Shown: positions 27,747 to 37,618 of the stretch, one piece after another
How positions within the stretch are numbered: position 1 is the stretch's first letter
Layout: every line of letters starts with the position of its first letter
Notes under the pieces: generated by a model
What the model was told of the DNA's origin: nothing
The model's database searches: none
Seen by the model: the letters and a program-made list of their open reading frames with translations, nothing else
NCBI RefSeq assembly: GCF_035621455.1
Contig: NZ_CP141823.1
Coordinates: forward strand, 124,001 to 188,000
Origin: Vibrio natriegens NBRC 15636 = ATCC 14048 = DSM 759
GTDB taxonomy: Bacteria; Pseudomonadota; Gammaproteobacteria; Enterobacterales; Vibrionaceae
DNA length: 64,000 bases
Direction of reading: 5' to 3'
Position numbers and translations under genes: made by a program

Positions 27747-27814
27747 CAGTAAAATGATGTAATAAGTCAGTAAAGTTGTGTTGAATTTAAAACTTGTCTC
27801 AGTTAACCATTGCA

Positions 27815-29260
27815 TCAGGATGCTGTTTCAGCATTGGTCGGTTCGTCAGCAGTATTTTCTGTCGCACCAGCTGTATCAGTTCGCCAAATCGCAATATTGG
27901 CGTACCCATAAAAAATAGATATTGCGAGTACCAGGAAGTGATACCAAAGGAATGGTAGGTAACTGAGTGTCGATACGCCTAAAGTCGTTGCCATGAATAC
28001 TCCGCCGTCTGACCATGGCACCATGGGAGTGGTTACAGTCCCGCCTGCTTCGGTATTACGTGACAGTACGCGACGGTCTATGCCCTGCTGATCATAGTTT
28101 GTCTCTGTGATGGTACTAGCGGTAATAAGTGACACATACGCAGCTCCCCCAAAGAAATTTCCGAAGAATCCTCCCAACAAAGTCGATAATGTCAGACGGC
28201 CAGCATTATTTGCCCAGGTCAGGAATTTGTTACATATCACCTGGAGAACACCAATTTGCTCCATCAACCCTCCCAACCCAAGTGCAAATAAGATCAGTAC
28301 GATAACTTCCAACATCGATACAATCCCGCCACGATTTAGCAGTGTATTCAGAAAGTCGACTTCAGAATGCATCGCATTGCCTATATACATCGTACGAACG
28401 GCGTCCAACGTTGGCATTCCCTGCGCAACAATGGCACAAACAACTCCTAATACAGCGCCAAAGGTAATTACCGGAATAGATGGCATCCGACGTGACAGCA
28501 ATATGATTACCATCACGGCTGGCAGTAGTAGCCAAGGGGAAATTGTAAAGTGCTGATCCAGTGCCAACATCGCCGCCTCAGCTCGACTGGTGTCCACATT
28601 GCCATCAACATAAAAGAAGCCAACCAACAGGAAGAACGTAAAAGTGATCAAACACGCAGGCCCACTGACATATGTCATCGATTTTATATGATCGATTAAA
28701 TCTACTTTACATAAAGAAGCGGTCATCACTGTCGTATCAGAAAGCGGTGACATTTTATCGCCTACGTAAGCACCACTAATCACAGCCCCGGCCACCAATG
28801 GCAAAGGAATCCCAAAGCTGTGACCAATGCCGATCATCGCGATCCCTGCAGTACCGACCGTGCCAAAGGAAGTACCAGTCGAAAGTGATGTCATTGCACA
28901 AATCACAAATGCCGCCGCCAGAAAGATATTCGGGCTCATAACATTCAACCCGTAATAAATGATACTGGGAACGACACCACCTGCTATCCACGAACCAATT
29001 AACGCCCCAACAGTGATCAGAACCAGTACGGCTTCCATACCGTTATGAATACCTTTGATCAATCCGGTCTGCATAGCATGGTAGGTTTGCCCAAGCCTAA
29101 GGCCGAGTCCTATAACCAAAAACCAGGTCGAAAACAACGCAAGCTGTATTGGTAGCGACAGGACATTGAGAAACAGGAACATGACGGCAATAAATCCCGC
29201 CATCAGACCCACTACCTCCATACTGGTCGGTAGTCGGATAACACTAGAGTTAGAACACAT
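27815..29260 (-). CDS. NhaC-family transporter of the hydroxyproline cluster
   Basis: A 481-residue polytopic protein of the Na+/H+ antiporter NhaC group, with signatures GTVGTAGIAMIGIGHSFGIP and GAYVGDKMSPLSDTTVM and the late NTEAGGTVTTPMVPWS. NhaC-like proteins placed in catabolic operons probably take up the substrate, here hydroxyproline, by Na+ coupling or exchange. GGGAG precedes the ATG. It is 160 bp downstream of the oxidase gene and shares its fold and motifs with the second NhaC protein at 34113. Confidence 0.85.
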   Translation of the reverse strand: MCSNSSVIRLPTSMEVVGLMAGFIAVMFLFLNVLSLPIQLALFSTWFLVIGLGLRLGQTYHAMQTGLIKGIHNGMEAVLVLITVGALIGSWIAGGVVPSIIYYGLNVMSPNIFLAAAFVICAMTSLSTGTSFGTVGTAGIAMIGIGHSFGIPLPLVAGAVISGAYVGDKMSPLSDTTVMTASLCKVDLIDHIKSMTYVSGPACLITFTFFLLVGFFYVDGNVDTSRAEAAMLALDQHFTISPWLLLPAVMVIILLSRRMPSIPVITFGAVLGVVCAIVAQGMPTLDAVRTMYIGNAMHSEVDFLNTLLNRGGIVSMLEVIVLILFALGLGGLMEQIGVLQVICNKFLTWANNAGRLTLSTLLGGFFGNFFGGAAYVSLITASTITETNYDQQGIDRRVLSRNTEAGGTVTTPMVPWSDGGVFMATTLGVSTLSYLPFLWYHFLVLAISIFYGYANIAIWRTDTAGATENTADEPTNAETAS

Positions 29261-29421
29261 AACATTCTCCCTTTGTATGTTGTTTAGTGTTTACATAGGA
29301 AACTGCTGTTTCTTAACCTGTTTATATTTCTGGCGGCCAAGATTCAGGAGTTTTTATTGTGCTGTGATAAGCGTGTATTTAAGCCCTCACCCTGAAGGCT
29401 TATGCTTGTAAAACTGTCGGT

Positions 29422-30681
29422 TCAGCCACCAAAAAACCTACTTAATCGGTATGGGCTGAGATCCAAAGACGAAGACTTATTCATTGCTAGTTCCACGATT
29501 GACTGCGCGGTGACTGCCGCCTGTGTCAGGCCAAGATGATGATGCCCCAATGCCAGCATGACCTGTTGATTCGATCCCACCACATCAATGATAGGGAGTG
29601 AGTCTGGCAATGAAGGGCGAAAGCCCATCCAAGGAGTCGAGCCAGCCAGATCCAACGGGTGCTCAAACAAACTGTCCCCCAATTTAGCAAGACGATGAGC
29701 ACGATCCATGTTGGCTGGACGCTCCAGCCCTGCAAACTCAACAGTTCCCGCAAGGCGCAGTCCTCCTGCCATTGGAGTCATAATAAAGCGACGCTCCGCC
29801 GAGGTAACGGCCACAGGAATACGGTTTGTTTCATTAGGTAGCATCAGGTGATAACCGCGCTCCGTATCGAGTGGAATATCCGTGTCGGTCAGTTGATAAA
29901 CTAGAGATCGGCTGTGCGCGCCTGCGGCAACCAATACCTTCGGAAAAGTCACCGTTCCGATAGAAGTATGAAGTTCAACCCCTCCCTCGGTTACGCAACC
30001 GCCCTTTACATAAGCCTGTTTAAATTTAGCCCCGAGTTCCTTAGCTGAATTTACCAATGACTCCACTACCTTCAGAGGGTCAATTACGTGACTGGTTTCA
30101 GGAAACTCCAATGCCCCTAGTACTGATGACTTCAATCCTGGGATTCTCCGATGCACTACTTCCTTAGAAAGAAACGTCACCGCAACATCGTTTTGCTCTA
30201 GCTTCTTCGCAAACTGCTTTAATTCCTGACCAGTTTGCTCGTGTTCAAAAACCAGCAGCGAGCCCTGATGCAGCATCAAGTCCGTGGCATTAATGTCATT
30301 CAACAACGCTTTCCAAGCGTCTAGGCTGGTCTGGTTGAGCTGTTTCAGTCCGTTCTGGCTACGAGCCTGAGCCCCAGAGCGCATATTGCTAACTAATTGA
30401 AACATCCAGGGAAGCAGACGAGGCAGATACCGCCAGTCGATCCTGAGTGGGCCGACTGGGTCAAGTAACATACTTGGGATCTGCTTCAGAATTGTCGGAT
30501 TGGCCAGCGGCATAATTTGTTCAGTCGCGATATGTCCAGCATTCCCGTAAGAGGCCCCGTGTCCAGGTGCCTCTTTATCTAGCACTAACACTTTTAACCC
30601 AGCCTGTTGAAGACGGTATGCGCAGGCACATCCGATGACACCAGCACCGACAATCGCAATATCGTGATCCATCTTTTCCAT
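29422..30681 (-). CDS. FAD-dependent D-amino-acid dehydrogenase-like, probable cis-4-hydroxy-D-proline oxidase
   Basis: A DadA-like flavoprotein with the FAD site DIAIVGAGVIGCACAYRLQQ at its N-terminus and the second FAD segment (GLTQAAVTAQSIVEL) near the end. In the hydroxyproline pathway this type of enzyme oxidises cis-4-hydroxy-D-proline to 1-pyrroline-4-hydroxy-2-carboxylate. The start is uncertain: ATGs lie at 30693, 30681 and 30672, and the one at 30735 falls inside the operator palindrome and is unlikely. It is divergent from the epimerase gene. Confidence 0.85.
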   Translation of the reverse strand: MEKMDHDIAIVGAGVIGCACAYRLQQAGLKVLVLDKEAPGHGASYGNAGHIATEQIMPLANPTILKQIPSMLLDPVGPLRIDWRYLPRLLPWMFQLVSNMRSGAQARSQNGLKQLNQTSLDAWKALLNDINATDLMLHQGSLLVFEHEQTGQELKQFAKKLEQNDVAVTFLSKEVVHRRIPGLKSSVLGALEFPETSHVIDPLKVVESLVNSAKELGAKFKQAYVKGGCVTEGGVELHTSIGTVTFPKVLVAAGAHSRSLVYQLTDTDIPLDTERGYHLMLPNETNRIPVAVTSAERRFIMTPMAGGLRLAGTVEFAGLERPANMDRAHRLAKLGDSLFEHPLDLAGSTPWMGFRPSLPDSLPIIDVVGSNQQVMLALGHHHLGLTQAAVTAQSIVELAMNKSSSLDLSPYRLSRFFGG

Positions 30682-30715
30682 TTGTGATCTCATCCCATAA
30701 AATCTTCGTGATTGC

Positions 30716-30738
30716 ATATTGTATAAAATATACAATAT
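30716..30738. promoter_or_regulatory. 23-bp perfect palindrome, probable GntR operator
   Basis: The sequence is ATATTGTATA, a three-base A centre, and TATACAATAT. It lies in the divergent promoter between the oxidase and epimerase genes. TTGTATA/TATACAA half-sites are in the style of FadR/GntR (FCD) operators, and a GntR gene lies in the same cluster. Confidence 0.75.
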
Positions 30739-30855
30739 TCATGTGTTCATATTTCAGCCAGAACTTTGAGCCTTTTTTGTGAACAAGATCAAACCAGCAA
30801 TAGATCACAAACAGTGGAAAACAAAAAATTACGTTTAATTTCAAGGAGATATATA

Positions 30856-31857
30856 ATGCGTGAAGGAACTTTTTTTTGTATCGACGCACATACCTGTGGT
30901 AACCCAGTCCGCTTGGTGGCTGGTGGATACCCAAACCTAAACGGGAGAACCATGAGCGAAAAACGTCAGGATTTCCTAGAACATCATGACTGGATCCGTC
31001 GAGCGTTGATGTTTGAGCCGCGAGGCCATTCAATGATGTCTGGTTCGATTCTCTTCCCGCCCTGCAGCGAAAATGCCGACGCATCTATCTTGTTTATTGA
31101 AACCAGCGGATGTCTACCGATGTGTGGACATGGCACGATCGGCACCGTCACCAGTGCGATCGAGCATGGAATCATTCAACCTAAAACTCCAGGTACCTTG
31201 ATCCTCGACGTGCCAGCTGGACAAATCAGAATTGAGTACCAGAAAAACGGTGATAGAGTTGAAAACGTGCGGATCTTCAATATCGCGAGTTATCTCGCCC
31301 ATCGAGACGTATCCATTGAAGTAGAAGGACTGGGTGAGCTAACGGTTGATGTTTCATACGGCGGCAACTACTACACAATTATTGAGCCGCAGAAAAATTT
31401 TGCAGGTCTTGAACACTTCAGTGCAGATCAGGTTCTGCACTACTCCCCCAAAGTACGTGATGCCATTAATCAAGTCGTAGATTGTGTTCACCCAGATGAC
31501 CCTACTGTACGCGGTGCCAGCCACGTTTTATGGACCGGTGCACCGACTCAGCAAGGCGCTCACGCCCGCAATGCAGTATTTTACGGTGATCGCGCAATTG
31601 ACCGTTCACCTTGTGGTACGGGAACTAGCGCTCGAATGGCGCAATGGGTCGCACGTGGACGTCTCAGTGTCGGAGAGGAGTTCGTGCATGAGAGCATAAT
31701 TGGCAGCCTGTTTAAAGGTCGGGTAGAATCCCTTACTAAAGTAGGCAATTACGATGCCATCATGCCAAGCATTCAAGGTTGGGCAAAAGTGACAGGCCAT
31801 AACACCATTTGGGTCGACAGCGAAGATCCCTATGCATACGGCTTTGAAGTAAAGTAA
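30856..31857 (+). CDS. 4-hydroxyproline 2-epimerase
   Basis: The ATG at 30856 has AAGGAG upstream; longer frames start within the promoter. The 333-residue proline-racemase family protein has both catalytic cysteines, Cys90 in MCGHGT and Cys253 in SPCGTGTSA, which separates epimerases from the Thr/Ser-bearing trans-3-hydroxyproline dehydratases. It converts trans-4-hydroxy-L-proline to cis-4-hydroxy-D-proline, the substrate of the divergent oxidase. Cytoplasmic. Confidence 0.92.
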   Translation: MREGTFFCIDAHTCGNPVRLVAGGYPNLNGRTMSEKRQDFLEHHDWIRRALMFEPRGHSMMSGSILFPPCSENADASILFIETSGCLPMCGHGTIGTVTSAIEHGIIQPKTPGTLILDVPAGQIRIEYQKNGDRVENVRIFNIASYLAHRDVSIEVEGLGELTVDVSYGGNYYTIIEPQKNFAGLEHFSADQVLHYSPKVRDAINQVVDCVHPDDPTVRGASHVLWTGAPTQQGAHARNAVFYGDRAIDRSPCGTGTSARMAQWVARGRLSVGEEFVHESIIGSLFKGRVESLTKVGNYDAIMPSIQGWAKVTGHNTIWVDSEDPYAYGFEVK

Positions 31858-31862
31858 AATAA

Positions 31863-31891
31863 ACCGGCCGCTATATAGCATAGCGGCCGGT
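31863..31891 (+). terminator. 11-bp GC-rich stem between epimerase and gntR
   Basis: ACCGGCCGCTA pairs exactly with TAGCGGCCGGT across a seven-base loop, five bases after the epimerase stop. There is no long T-run, and the ribosome-binding site of gntR follows at once, so it probably lowers but does not abolish gntR expression. Confidence 0.65.
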
Positions 31892-31913
31892 CTGAATAAT
31901 AAAAGGAGTTACC

Positions 31914-32576
31914 TTGCAGCCAAAAACACGTACCCAATATGTTGCTGATGCTATTCGGGGCAAGATCCTTCGAGGTGAAATTAAAGGGGGTGACCCCCTT
32001 CCTCAGGACGCACTGGCAAAAGAATTTGATGTAAGCCGTATTCCTGTACGTGAAGCCCTACTTACTCTGGAATCTGAAGGCCTTCTTGAGTTTCGAGCCC
32101 ACAAGGGAGCTTTCGCGACAGAGTTGTCGGTAAACAAGATTCGCGAACTGTTTGAACTTCGGGTGCTACTGGAATGCCATATACTCGCTCACGCGATCCC
32201 TCATATGACTGAAGCAGATCTCGACGCTGCTGCGGCGATCCTTCATGAGTATGAAGAGATCTTAAATACCGGAAGCAGAGTCGATCACTGGAGCAACTAT
32301 AATTTGGCGTTCCATAAAGCTCTGTACGCCCCAGCAAACCGCCCGGAAACCCTACAGTTTATAACCCAACTCAATACCCAATCTGACCGTTATATCAGGA
32401 TACAGCTACTGCACACCGCCGGTATCGCTAAAGCTGAATCAGAACACCGTGACTTGCTGAACTTGTGCCGTACACACAATATTCCAGCCGCCTGCGATCT
32501 ACTCAAGCGCCATATTGAAGTATCTGCCGAGGACATCATCGGTTTACTGTCTAAGCAAAAAAGCCCTGATAATTAA
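31914..32576 (+). CDS. GntR-family regulator (FCD type)
   Basis: The start is a TTG at 31914 with AAGGAG five bases upstream. The 220-residue protein has an N-terminal winged helix (QYVADAIRGKILRGEIKGGD, LAKEFDVSRIPVREALLTLE) and a C-terminal FCD domain of the FadR type (ELFELRVLLECHILAHAIPH, FHKALYAPANRPETL, SEHRDLLNLC). It probably represses the hydroxyproline genes through the 23-bp palindrome and responds to hydroxyproline or a pathway intermediate; the ligand is inferred. Confidence 0.9.
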   Translation: MQPKTRTQYVADAIRGKILRGEIKGGDPLPQDALAKEFDVSRIPVREALLTLESEGLLEFRAHKGAFATELSVNKIRELFELRVLLECHILAHAIPHMTEADLDAAAAILHEYEEILNTGSRVDHWSNYNLAFHKALYAPANRPETLQFITQLNTQSDRYIRIQLLHTAGIAKAESEHRDLLNLCRTHNIPAACDLLKRHIEVSAEDIIGLLSKQKSPDN

Positions 32577-32610
32577 CCCTGCAGGTTAGCTATATTAGCA
32601 ATATCGCTCA

Positions 32611-32636
32611 AGTCACCGCCTTAAACGGTGGTGATT
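32611..32636. terminator. Hairpin after gntR
   Basis: TCACCGCC and GGTGGTGA pair around the loop TTAAAC; it lies between convergent genes and could serve both. Confidence 0.45.
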
Positions 32637-32750
32637 AGAAGTGGAGCTGTCTCTCAAATAGCTGCTTATACCAGAAATTATTATCTTACTGCCTACAAGT
32701 AAGAAGAAATTCACAACATGGACGACTACTGACTTTCTTGTATTTCAAAG

Positions 32751-34046
32751 TTATTGATTGGTAACAGTGTAAAGCCAAAGGACAGCGAAGCAGATAAGGA
32801 TCATTGTAATTGCATACTGCCAATTTAGTTTTAATAATGCTCTAGCTCTGATGTCATAACGGGATTGGATACTAATTTGCACACCCGAAAATGGTGATAA
32901 TCCAATCCCTAGCGACCATCCCATTAGCATAGCTAACCCCAACAAATTTGGATCACTTACGTGTGTCGCAAGGATACTCCCTGCTAATGTCACCCCAGTC
33001 ACGGGGTGCATCCCCGTCATAGCGAGTACCACCAACACAATAACTGTAAAGCCCGCTTCAAGGTAACCGAAATGTTGTGGTGCAAGGTTCAGATTTAAAG
33101 AACTCAGTAACGCGGCAATTCCCGAGGCAAGCATGGCCGCTGCAGCAAAAAGGACTATTTCGTTTTTCGAATTACTAATTCCACTTTTAATATGCTGAAC
33201 CAGCTCAAAGCGAGCCTGATTTATTCCTGTTCTGAAACATAAAAATAAAGCCGTAAACATTACGGTTGTGGTTGAAACCAAGGTGAGTACATTGATTGAT
33301 GGGTAGAACTCATGAAAAGTAATAACTACGATCGCTAAGGTACAAGGTAGCCACAATGAATTCACAGCCATTGGGAAACCATGCAAAGATTTTGATTGAG
33401 GTCGCTTATAGAGCTCCCAAGTAGTGATGCTTATAGCAGCAATAGTTAGTGGAATACCATATATAATCAGGGTTGTCAGTTGGGCTCCAGGAGCAACAGT
33501 TAAAGTCAGTCCCATGGCTGCAAAAAAAGGAGACCAAAAAGCACAAATACAAAATGCTCGCAGTAAAATTAACCCTTGCATAGGAGCGACTTGTCCCTGT
33601 CGCGCTAATCGGTCACCGACAATGATAACTGATGACATATTTAGCACTGAACCGAATAAATGGGTTCCAACTAAAGTTCTGAATAAGGCGAATCTTCCGG
33701 TCGGCAACGGTCTCACATCAGCGCTTCTATCCGTTAATACCTTTAAAAAGCCTACAGCAACAAGCAAATTAATAACTTTTTGGTTAGCTTCTAAAGCGAT
33801 AAGTATATATTGGAGTGATGCGTTGTGGAACAAAGCGAAAATCAAGGAAAACAACCCCATTAGAAAGAGTACTATCACCTGATTTCGTTGATGTTTTTTT
33901 ATATTCGGCAATAAGAAAAAAGCAGCAATCCATATTGGAATACCCGCCCAAAATGAAGAGATTGTTTGAGTAAATGAAGAGATTAATGAGAGTACGAAAC
34001 TGATCATTAACAGCCAGCCACAACTCTTATTTGTTGATATTTTCAT
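32751..34046 (-). CDS. Uncharacterised multi-spanning membrane protein
   Basis: I do not recognise the exact family. The 431-residue protein has about eleven hydrophobic segments arranged in two halves, with a cytoplasmic loop (FLKVLTDRSADVRPLPTGR) near 100-120 and re-entrant-like stretches AMTGMHPVTGVTLAGSI and GWSLGIGLSPFSGVQIS near the end that resemble ion-transporter superfamily carriers. No ribosome-binding site is seen before the ATG. It follows the NhaC gene but a strong hairpin separates them. It may be a carrier for a carboxylate or amino acid. Confidence 0.6.
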   Translation of the reverse strand: MKISTNKSCGWLLMISFVLSLISSFTQTISSFWAGIPIWIAAFFLLPNIKKHQRNQVIVLFLMGLFSLIFALFHNASLQYILIALEANQKVINLLVAVGFLKVLTDRSADVRPLPTGRFALFRTLVGTHLFGSVLNMSSVIIVGDRLARQGQVAPMQGLILLRAFCICAFWSPFFAAMGLTLTVAPGAQLTTLIIYGIPLTIAAISITTWELYKRPQSKSLHGFPMAVNSLWLPCTLAIVVITFHEFYPSINVLTLVSTTTVMFTALFLCFRTGINQARFELVQHIKSGISNSKNEIVLFAAAAMLASGIAALLSSLNLNLAPQHFGYLEAGFTVIVLVVLAMTGMHPVTGVTLAGSILATHVSDPNLLGLAMLMGWSLGIGLSPFSGVQISIQSRYDIRARALLKLNWQYAITMILICFAVLWLYTVTNQ

Positions 34047-34075
34047 GAGTGAATTTATGAAGTGGTAGTAAGATT

Positions 34076-34106
34076 AAAGCCCTCTCTTAATTAAAGAGAG
34101 GGCTTT
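34076..34106 (-). terminator. Strong hairpin between NhaC and the membrane-protein gene
   Basis: AAAGCCCTCTCTT at 34076-34088 pairs exactly with 34094-34106. It begins seven bases past the NhaC stop on the minus strand and probably terminates most NhaC transcripts. Confidence 0.75.
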
Positions 34107-34112
34107 AGAGTA

Positions 34113-35630
34113 TTAACGAGTAACAGGAGAGCCAAAATCGGTGTTACCTTCCAATTTTAGAACAGCTTCTCCATTGTCTTTCCACTGTTTACGTTCTTCA
34201 TCGGTAGCTTTCGGAACAAATTTGCCCATAGCAGCGTAGATAATACCGAGTAAAGGTGATACCCAACATGCAACAGCACATACAATGTAGAGTAAGTTTT
34301 CGGTATGACCAGCTGCGATACCTAAACCTAAAGCATGAATGACAAATGCACCACCAGCATTCCAAGGAATAAGCGGAGACATTAATGTGCCACCTTCTTC
34401 AACTGAACGTGATAAACATAGTGTCGAATATCCCATGCCTCTATATGCCTGACCATACATACGACCAGGTAGAGCAATAGATAAATAAGGGTCACCCGCC
34501 ACTAAGTTGGTACCGAGAGCAGTACACGTTGACGCAACTTGTAAACCAAAAATTGAACGAACTCTGCTTAGAATAGTCAGGACAATCGTTTCTAAACAAC
34601 GTGTTTTTTCTAATACACCACCTAAGCCCAAAGTAATCAGTACCAGTGTCAATACCCATGTCATCGATTGAATACCGCCACGATTAAGCAGTGCATCGGC
34701 ATTACTATTACCTGTATCTACGCTAAATCCGCTTTGTAGATAAGTCAGGGCATCATGGAAACTTGCTCCTTGCACAAAGATTGCGATAAGCATACTTAGC
34801 AAAACGGATAGCATAAGCGTAGGAATTGCCGGCATTTTCTTAAGTGCGAGAACTAGAACAACGACAACGGGTAGTAACACCAACGGGCTGAAGTTAAAAT
34901 GATTTTCTAATGCGTCACTGAGAGCATTAATTTTCACCAGATCAACATTTTGAACATCAATAACATTGAAACCAACAAAAAGATAGACAGATAGCGCAAT
35001 GATCATCGACGGGACTGTTGTTGGTATCATATTGCGAATATGATCAAAAAGATTCGTACCTGTCACTGCAGGTGCTAAATTAGTCGTGTCTGATAGTGGG
35101 GACATTTTGTCACCAAAGAAAGCACCAGAAATGACAGCTCCCGCAGTCCAATACATAGGGATACCAAAACCATCCCCTACTCCCATCAGTGCAAGCCCGA
35201 CAGTGCCGACAGTAGTCCAGGAAGTGCCTAATGATAGAGAAATCACTGAGCAGAGAATCATTGCAGCAGCTAAAAAGGTTTGTGGTGTCAACACCTTAAA
35301 TCCGTAGTAAATCATCATAGGTACCGTGCCACTAGCGATCCAAATACCAATGATCATACCGATGATTAATAGAATTGATGTTGCAGGGGTTGCCACTTTG
35401 ATAACGTGGAAAAGCCCATGTTCAAGATGTTTCCAGCGATATCCTCTGAACCAAGCAACCGTACAGGTAAACACCAAACCGATGGCAAGTGGTGTATGTG
35501 GGGTAAAATCATCAAAATGAAATAACTGAATGGCTAATAGTCCAATCGTAAATAGGATTGGTAAAATAGCGAGGAATAAACTGGGGCGCTCTATCGACGC
35601 TCCCTTTGTATCTTTACTCTTAGTAGACAT
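34113..35630 (-). CDS. NhaC-family transporter
   Basis: The ATG at 35630 has AAGGAGG five bases upstream and is preferred to an ATG five codons earlier. The roughly 505-residue protein has the NhaC signatures GTSWTTVGTVGLALMGVGDG, GAFFGDKMSPLSDTTNL and VEEGGTLMSPLIPWNAGGAF. It lies 34 bp after an FAD oxidase gene, so it probably carries the substrate of that enzyme, an amino acid or amine, rather than acting only in Na+/H+ homeostasis. Confidence 0.87.
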   Translation of the reverse strand: MSTKSKDTKGASIERPSLFLAILPILFTIGLLAIQLFHFDDFTPHTPLAIGLVFTCTVAWFRGYRWKHLEHGLFHVIKVATPATSILLIIGMIIGIWIASGTVPMMIYYGFKVLTPQTFLAAAMILCSVISLSLGTSWTTVGTVGLALMGVGDGFGIPMYWTAGAVISGAFFGDKMSPLSDTTNLAPAVTGTNLFDHIRNMIPTTVPSMIIALSVYLFVGFNVIDVQNVDLVKINALSDALENHFNFSPLVLLPVVVVLVLALKKMPAIPTLMLSVLLSMLIAIFVQGASFHDALTYLQSGFSVDTGNSNADALLNRGGIQSMTWVLTLVLITLGLGGVLEKTRCLETIVLTILSRVRSIFGLQVASTCTALGTNLVAGDPYLSIALPGRMYGQAYRGMGYSTLCLSRSVEEGGTLMSPLIPWNAGGAFVIHALGLGIAAGHTENLLYIVCAVACWVSPLLGIIYAAMGKFVPKATDEERKQWKDNGEAVLKLEGNTDFGSPVTR

Positions 35631-35664
35631 AATGCCTCCTTGCAATATATGCTGTTATCTTCTT

Positions 35665-37005
35665 TTAGAGAATCTGTTCAAACAGATGGAACGCATTAGA
35701 ACCAAACTGATAGTAAGAGTCCTTTACATTGCGCAATGGTACTGGCTGACATTTTGATACTGGTACAGGAAGTGCCTTAGGGTCGTCTTCAAGCATATAT
35801 TGAGCAAGGACTTTACCCATCAAAGTGCCAGGTGCAATGCCTCGGCCGCTATAGCCTAAGCATGTGATGAGGTTCGGAGCAAGTTCATGAATGTGTGGAA
35901 TATGATCGTCCGAGTAAGCGATATTGCCTACCCATCCAAATTCCCAGAAATCAGAGCTATTCATAGATTTAGCCAATGACGGGAACATTTTACGCAATTC
36001 GCTTCGGCCCCAATGTTCGAGAAACCTTGATCCTTTCTCTGGTAACTTACCAACACTTCCCAGAATGACTCGGCCGGCTTCGTCCCTGCGAATTGAAGTC
36101 ATTACTAGCTTCGTATCCCAACATCCTTGTTTCTCGGGAAGGATGTTTTCTAGTAAGTCAGGTGAAAGTGGTTTGGTGGCAAGCTGGAAGAAATTAACTG
36201 GGATGAAGCTGTTTTTTAATCCTGGCCATAAGTCACCTGTGTAACCGTTTGTAGCGAGAATTACTTTTTCCGCAGTTACTGAGCCATGAGAGCATTGAGC
36301 TTCCCACTCACCATTCGCTTTTGGTGACAGACTGTTCACTGAGCTTTGAGTGAAAATTTTAACGCCGGCACTTTGAGCGGCTTTAGCCAAACCACGAGCA
36401 TAACTCAGTGGTTGTATGGTCCCCGCATCCGGGTGAAAAATAGCACCGTGATAGCTTTGAATTCCACTCCGTTTAATACATTCATCTTTTGAAATTAGCT
36501 CGACTCGTTCACCTCTTTTTGTCAGCATGTCTGCTCGACTTTGTAAGCTCTTAAAGCCAAGTCTAGAGCTAGCCATATGGAAAGTACCATTACGGGTAGC
36601 TTCACAATTGATTTGATGTTTTTTGATTAAGGAAAAAACGTATTCAGGTCCCTCAACAAGGGTGTTAAATAATTGCAACCCTTTATCTTTACCAATACAA
36701 GATTCAACTTTGTCAGGGTTTAACCATAGACTCGCGTTTACATAGCCAACATTACGACCTGAGCCACCAAAACCAATGTCTGTAGCTTCCAGAACAATGA
36801 CACTTTTTCCCTGTTCAGCTAGGTGCAGAGCACTGGAAAGCCCTGTGTACCCACCACCAATAATTAAGTATTCAGCCTGAAGTGACTGAGAAAGCTGAGT
36901 TGTTAACGGCGGCGTATCAGCAGTGTTTGCCCATAATGAATTTGGCAAAAGGTGATCACTTGTGATCGCATGATCGTTAGATAAAATTCGATTGCTAATA
37001 GTCAC
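35665..37005 (-). CDS. FAD-dependent amine/D-amino-acid oxidoreductase (DAO family)
   Basis: The start is placed at a GTG at 37005 because GGGAGGG lies seven bases upstream; the ATG nine codons earlier at 37032 lacks a ribosome-binding site. The FAD motif EYLIIGGGYTGLSSALHLAE lies near residue 45, with GGSGRNVGYVNASLW following, as in gamma-glutamylputrescine oxidase (PuuB)-like enzymes. C-terminal GYSGRGIAPGTLMGKVLA closes the FAD site. The substrate is unknown. First gene of an operon with NhaC, divergent from a two-component system. Confidence 0.85.
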   Translation of the reverse strand: MTISNRILSNDHAITSDHLLPNSLWANTADTPPLTTQLSQSLQAEYLIIGGGYTGLSSALHLAEQGKSVIVLEATDIGFGGSGRNVGYVNASLWLNPDKVESCIGKDKGLQLFNTLVEGPEYVFSLIKKHQINCEATRNGTFHMASSRLGFKSLQSRADMLTKRGERVELISKDECIKRSGIQSYHGAIFHPDAGTIQPLSYARGLAKAAQSAGVKIFTQSSVNSLSPKANGEWEAQCSHGSVTAEKVILATNGYTGDLWPGLKNSFIPVNFFQLATKPLSPDLLENILPEKQGCWDTKLVMTSIRRDEAGRVILGSVGKLPEKGSRFLEHWGRSELRKMFPSLAKSMNSSDFWEFGWVGNIAYSDDHIPHIHELAPNLITCLGYSGRGIAPGTLMGKVLAQYMLEDDPKALPVPVSKCQPVPLRNVKDSYYQFGSNAFHLFEQIL

Positions 37006-37032
37006 GCTATTCCCTCCCTGGGGTGAATCCAT

Positions 37033-37618
37033 TTTAGTTTTTTGTTAATGCACTCAGATTGGCAGAAAATAAAACGGAAGTCTCAAATAGGTCGTAACAG
37101 TATGTTTTGTACATGTAACACCATTAGGGCTTGAAATGACCTTTCTAATATTCTGGTTTTTATAAATAAAACAGAATTATCGCCCACCCTGAATGACGTG
37201 ATAATAGAAGGCTCAATTTGTGATGCACTAAAGTAGCGCATTTGTTAAATAAAGGTTAGAGCACCGAAATATCTAACATCTCACTGAACCATGACCATTA
37301 AAAAAGTTGATATTCACGTATGCGTGCATTGCTTGAACCATTTCGGTGAATGCTGAAAAACAGGATGTTAACTCCGAGTAAATTCCTCTCAAAGATTTAA
37401 CTAACTGTATGATTATGTAAACCAAGCATCTATTTTTGTATATTAGTAACAACTAAATGTGAAATTATGTAAACAAGAGCAGTAACAACTTACAAACATC
37501 TTTGGGCTTGGTAATACTTGAGATATAAATAGAGTTACTAAAAAGAGCGTATTCACAAAAGAACGACGCTAGGAACGTGTCTTGCATCGCTTAGCAGACT
37601 CAATCACAGGACTTTCCG
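37033..37618. promoter_or_regulatory. Divergent promoter region with two pairs of direct repeats
   Basis: ATTATGTAAAC occurs at 37412-37422 and 37464-37474 (52 bp apart, five helical turns); AGTAACAACT occurs at 37445-37454 and 37481-37490. Both classes of repeat lie between the FAD oxidase gene and the response regulator gene and are candidate response-regulator sites. No gene was found in this 586-bp stretch. Confidence 0.55.
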
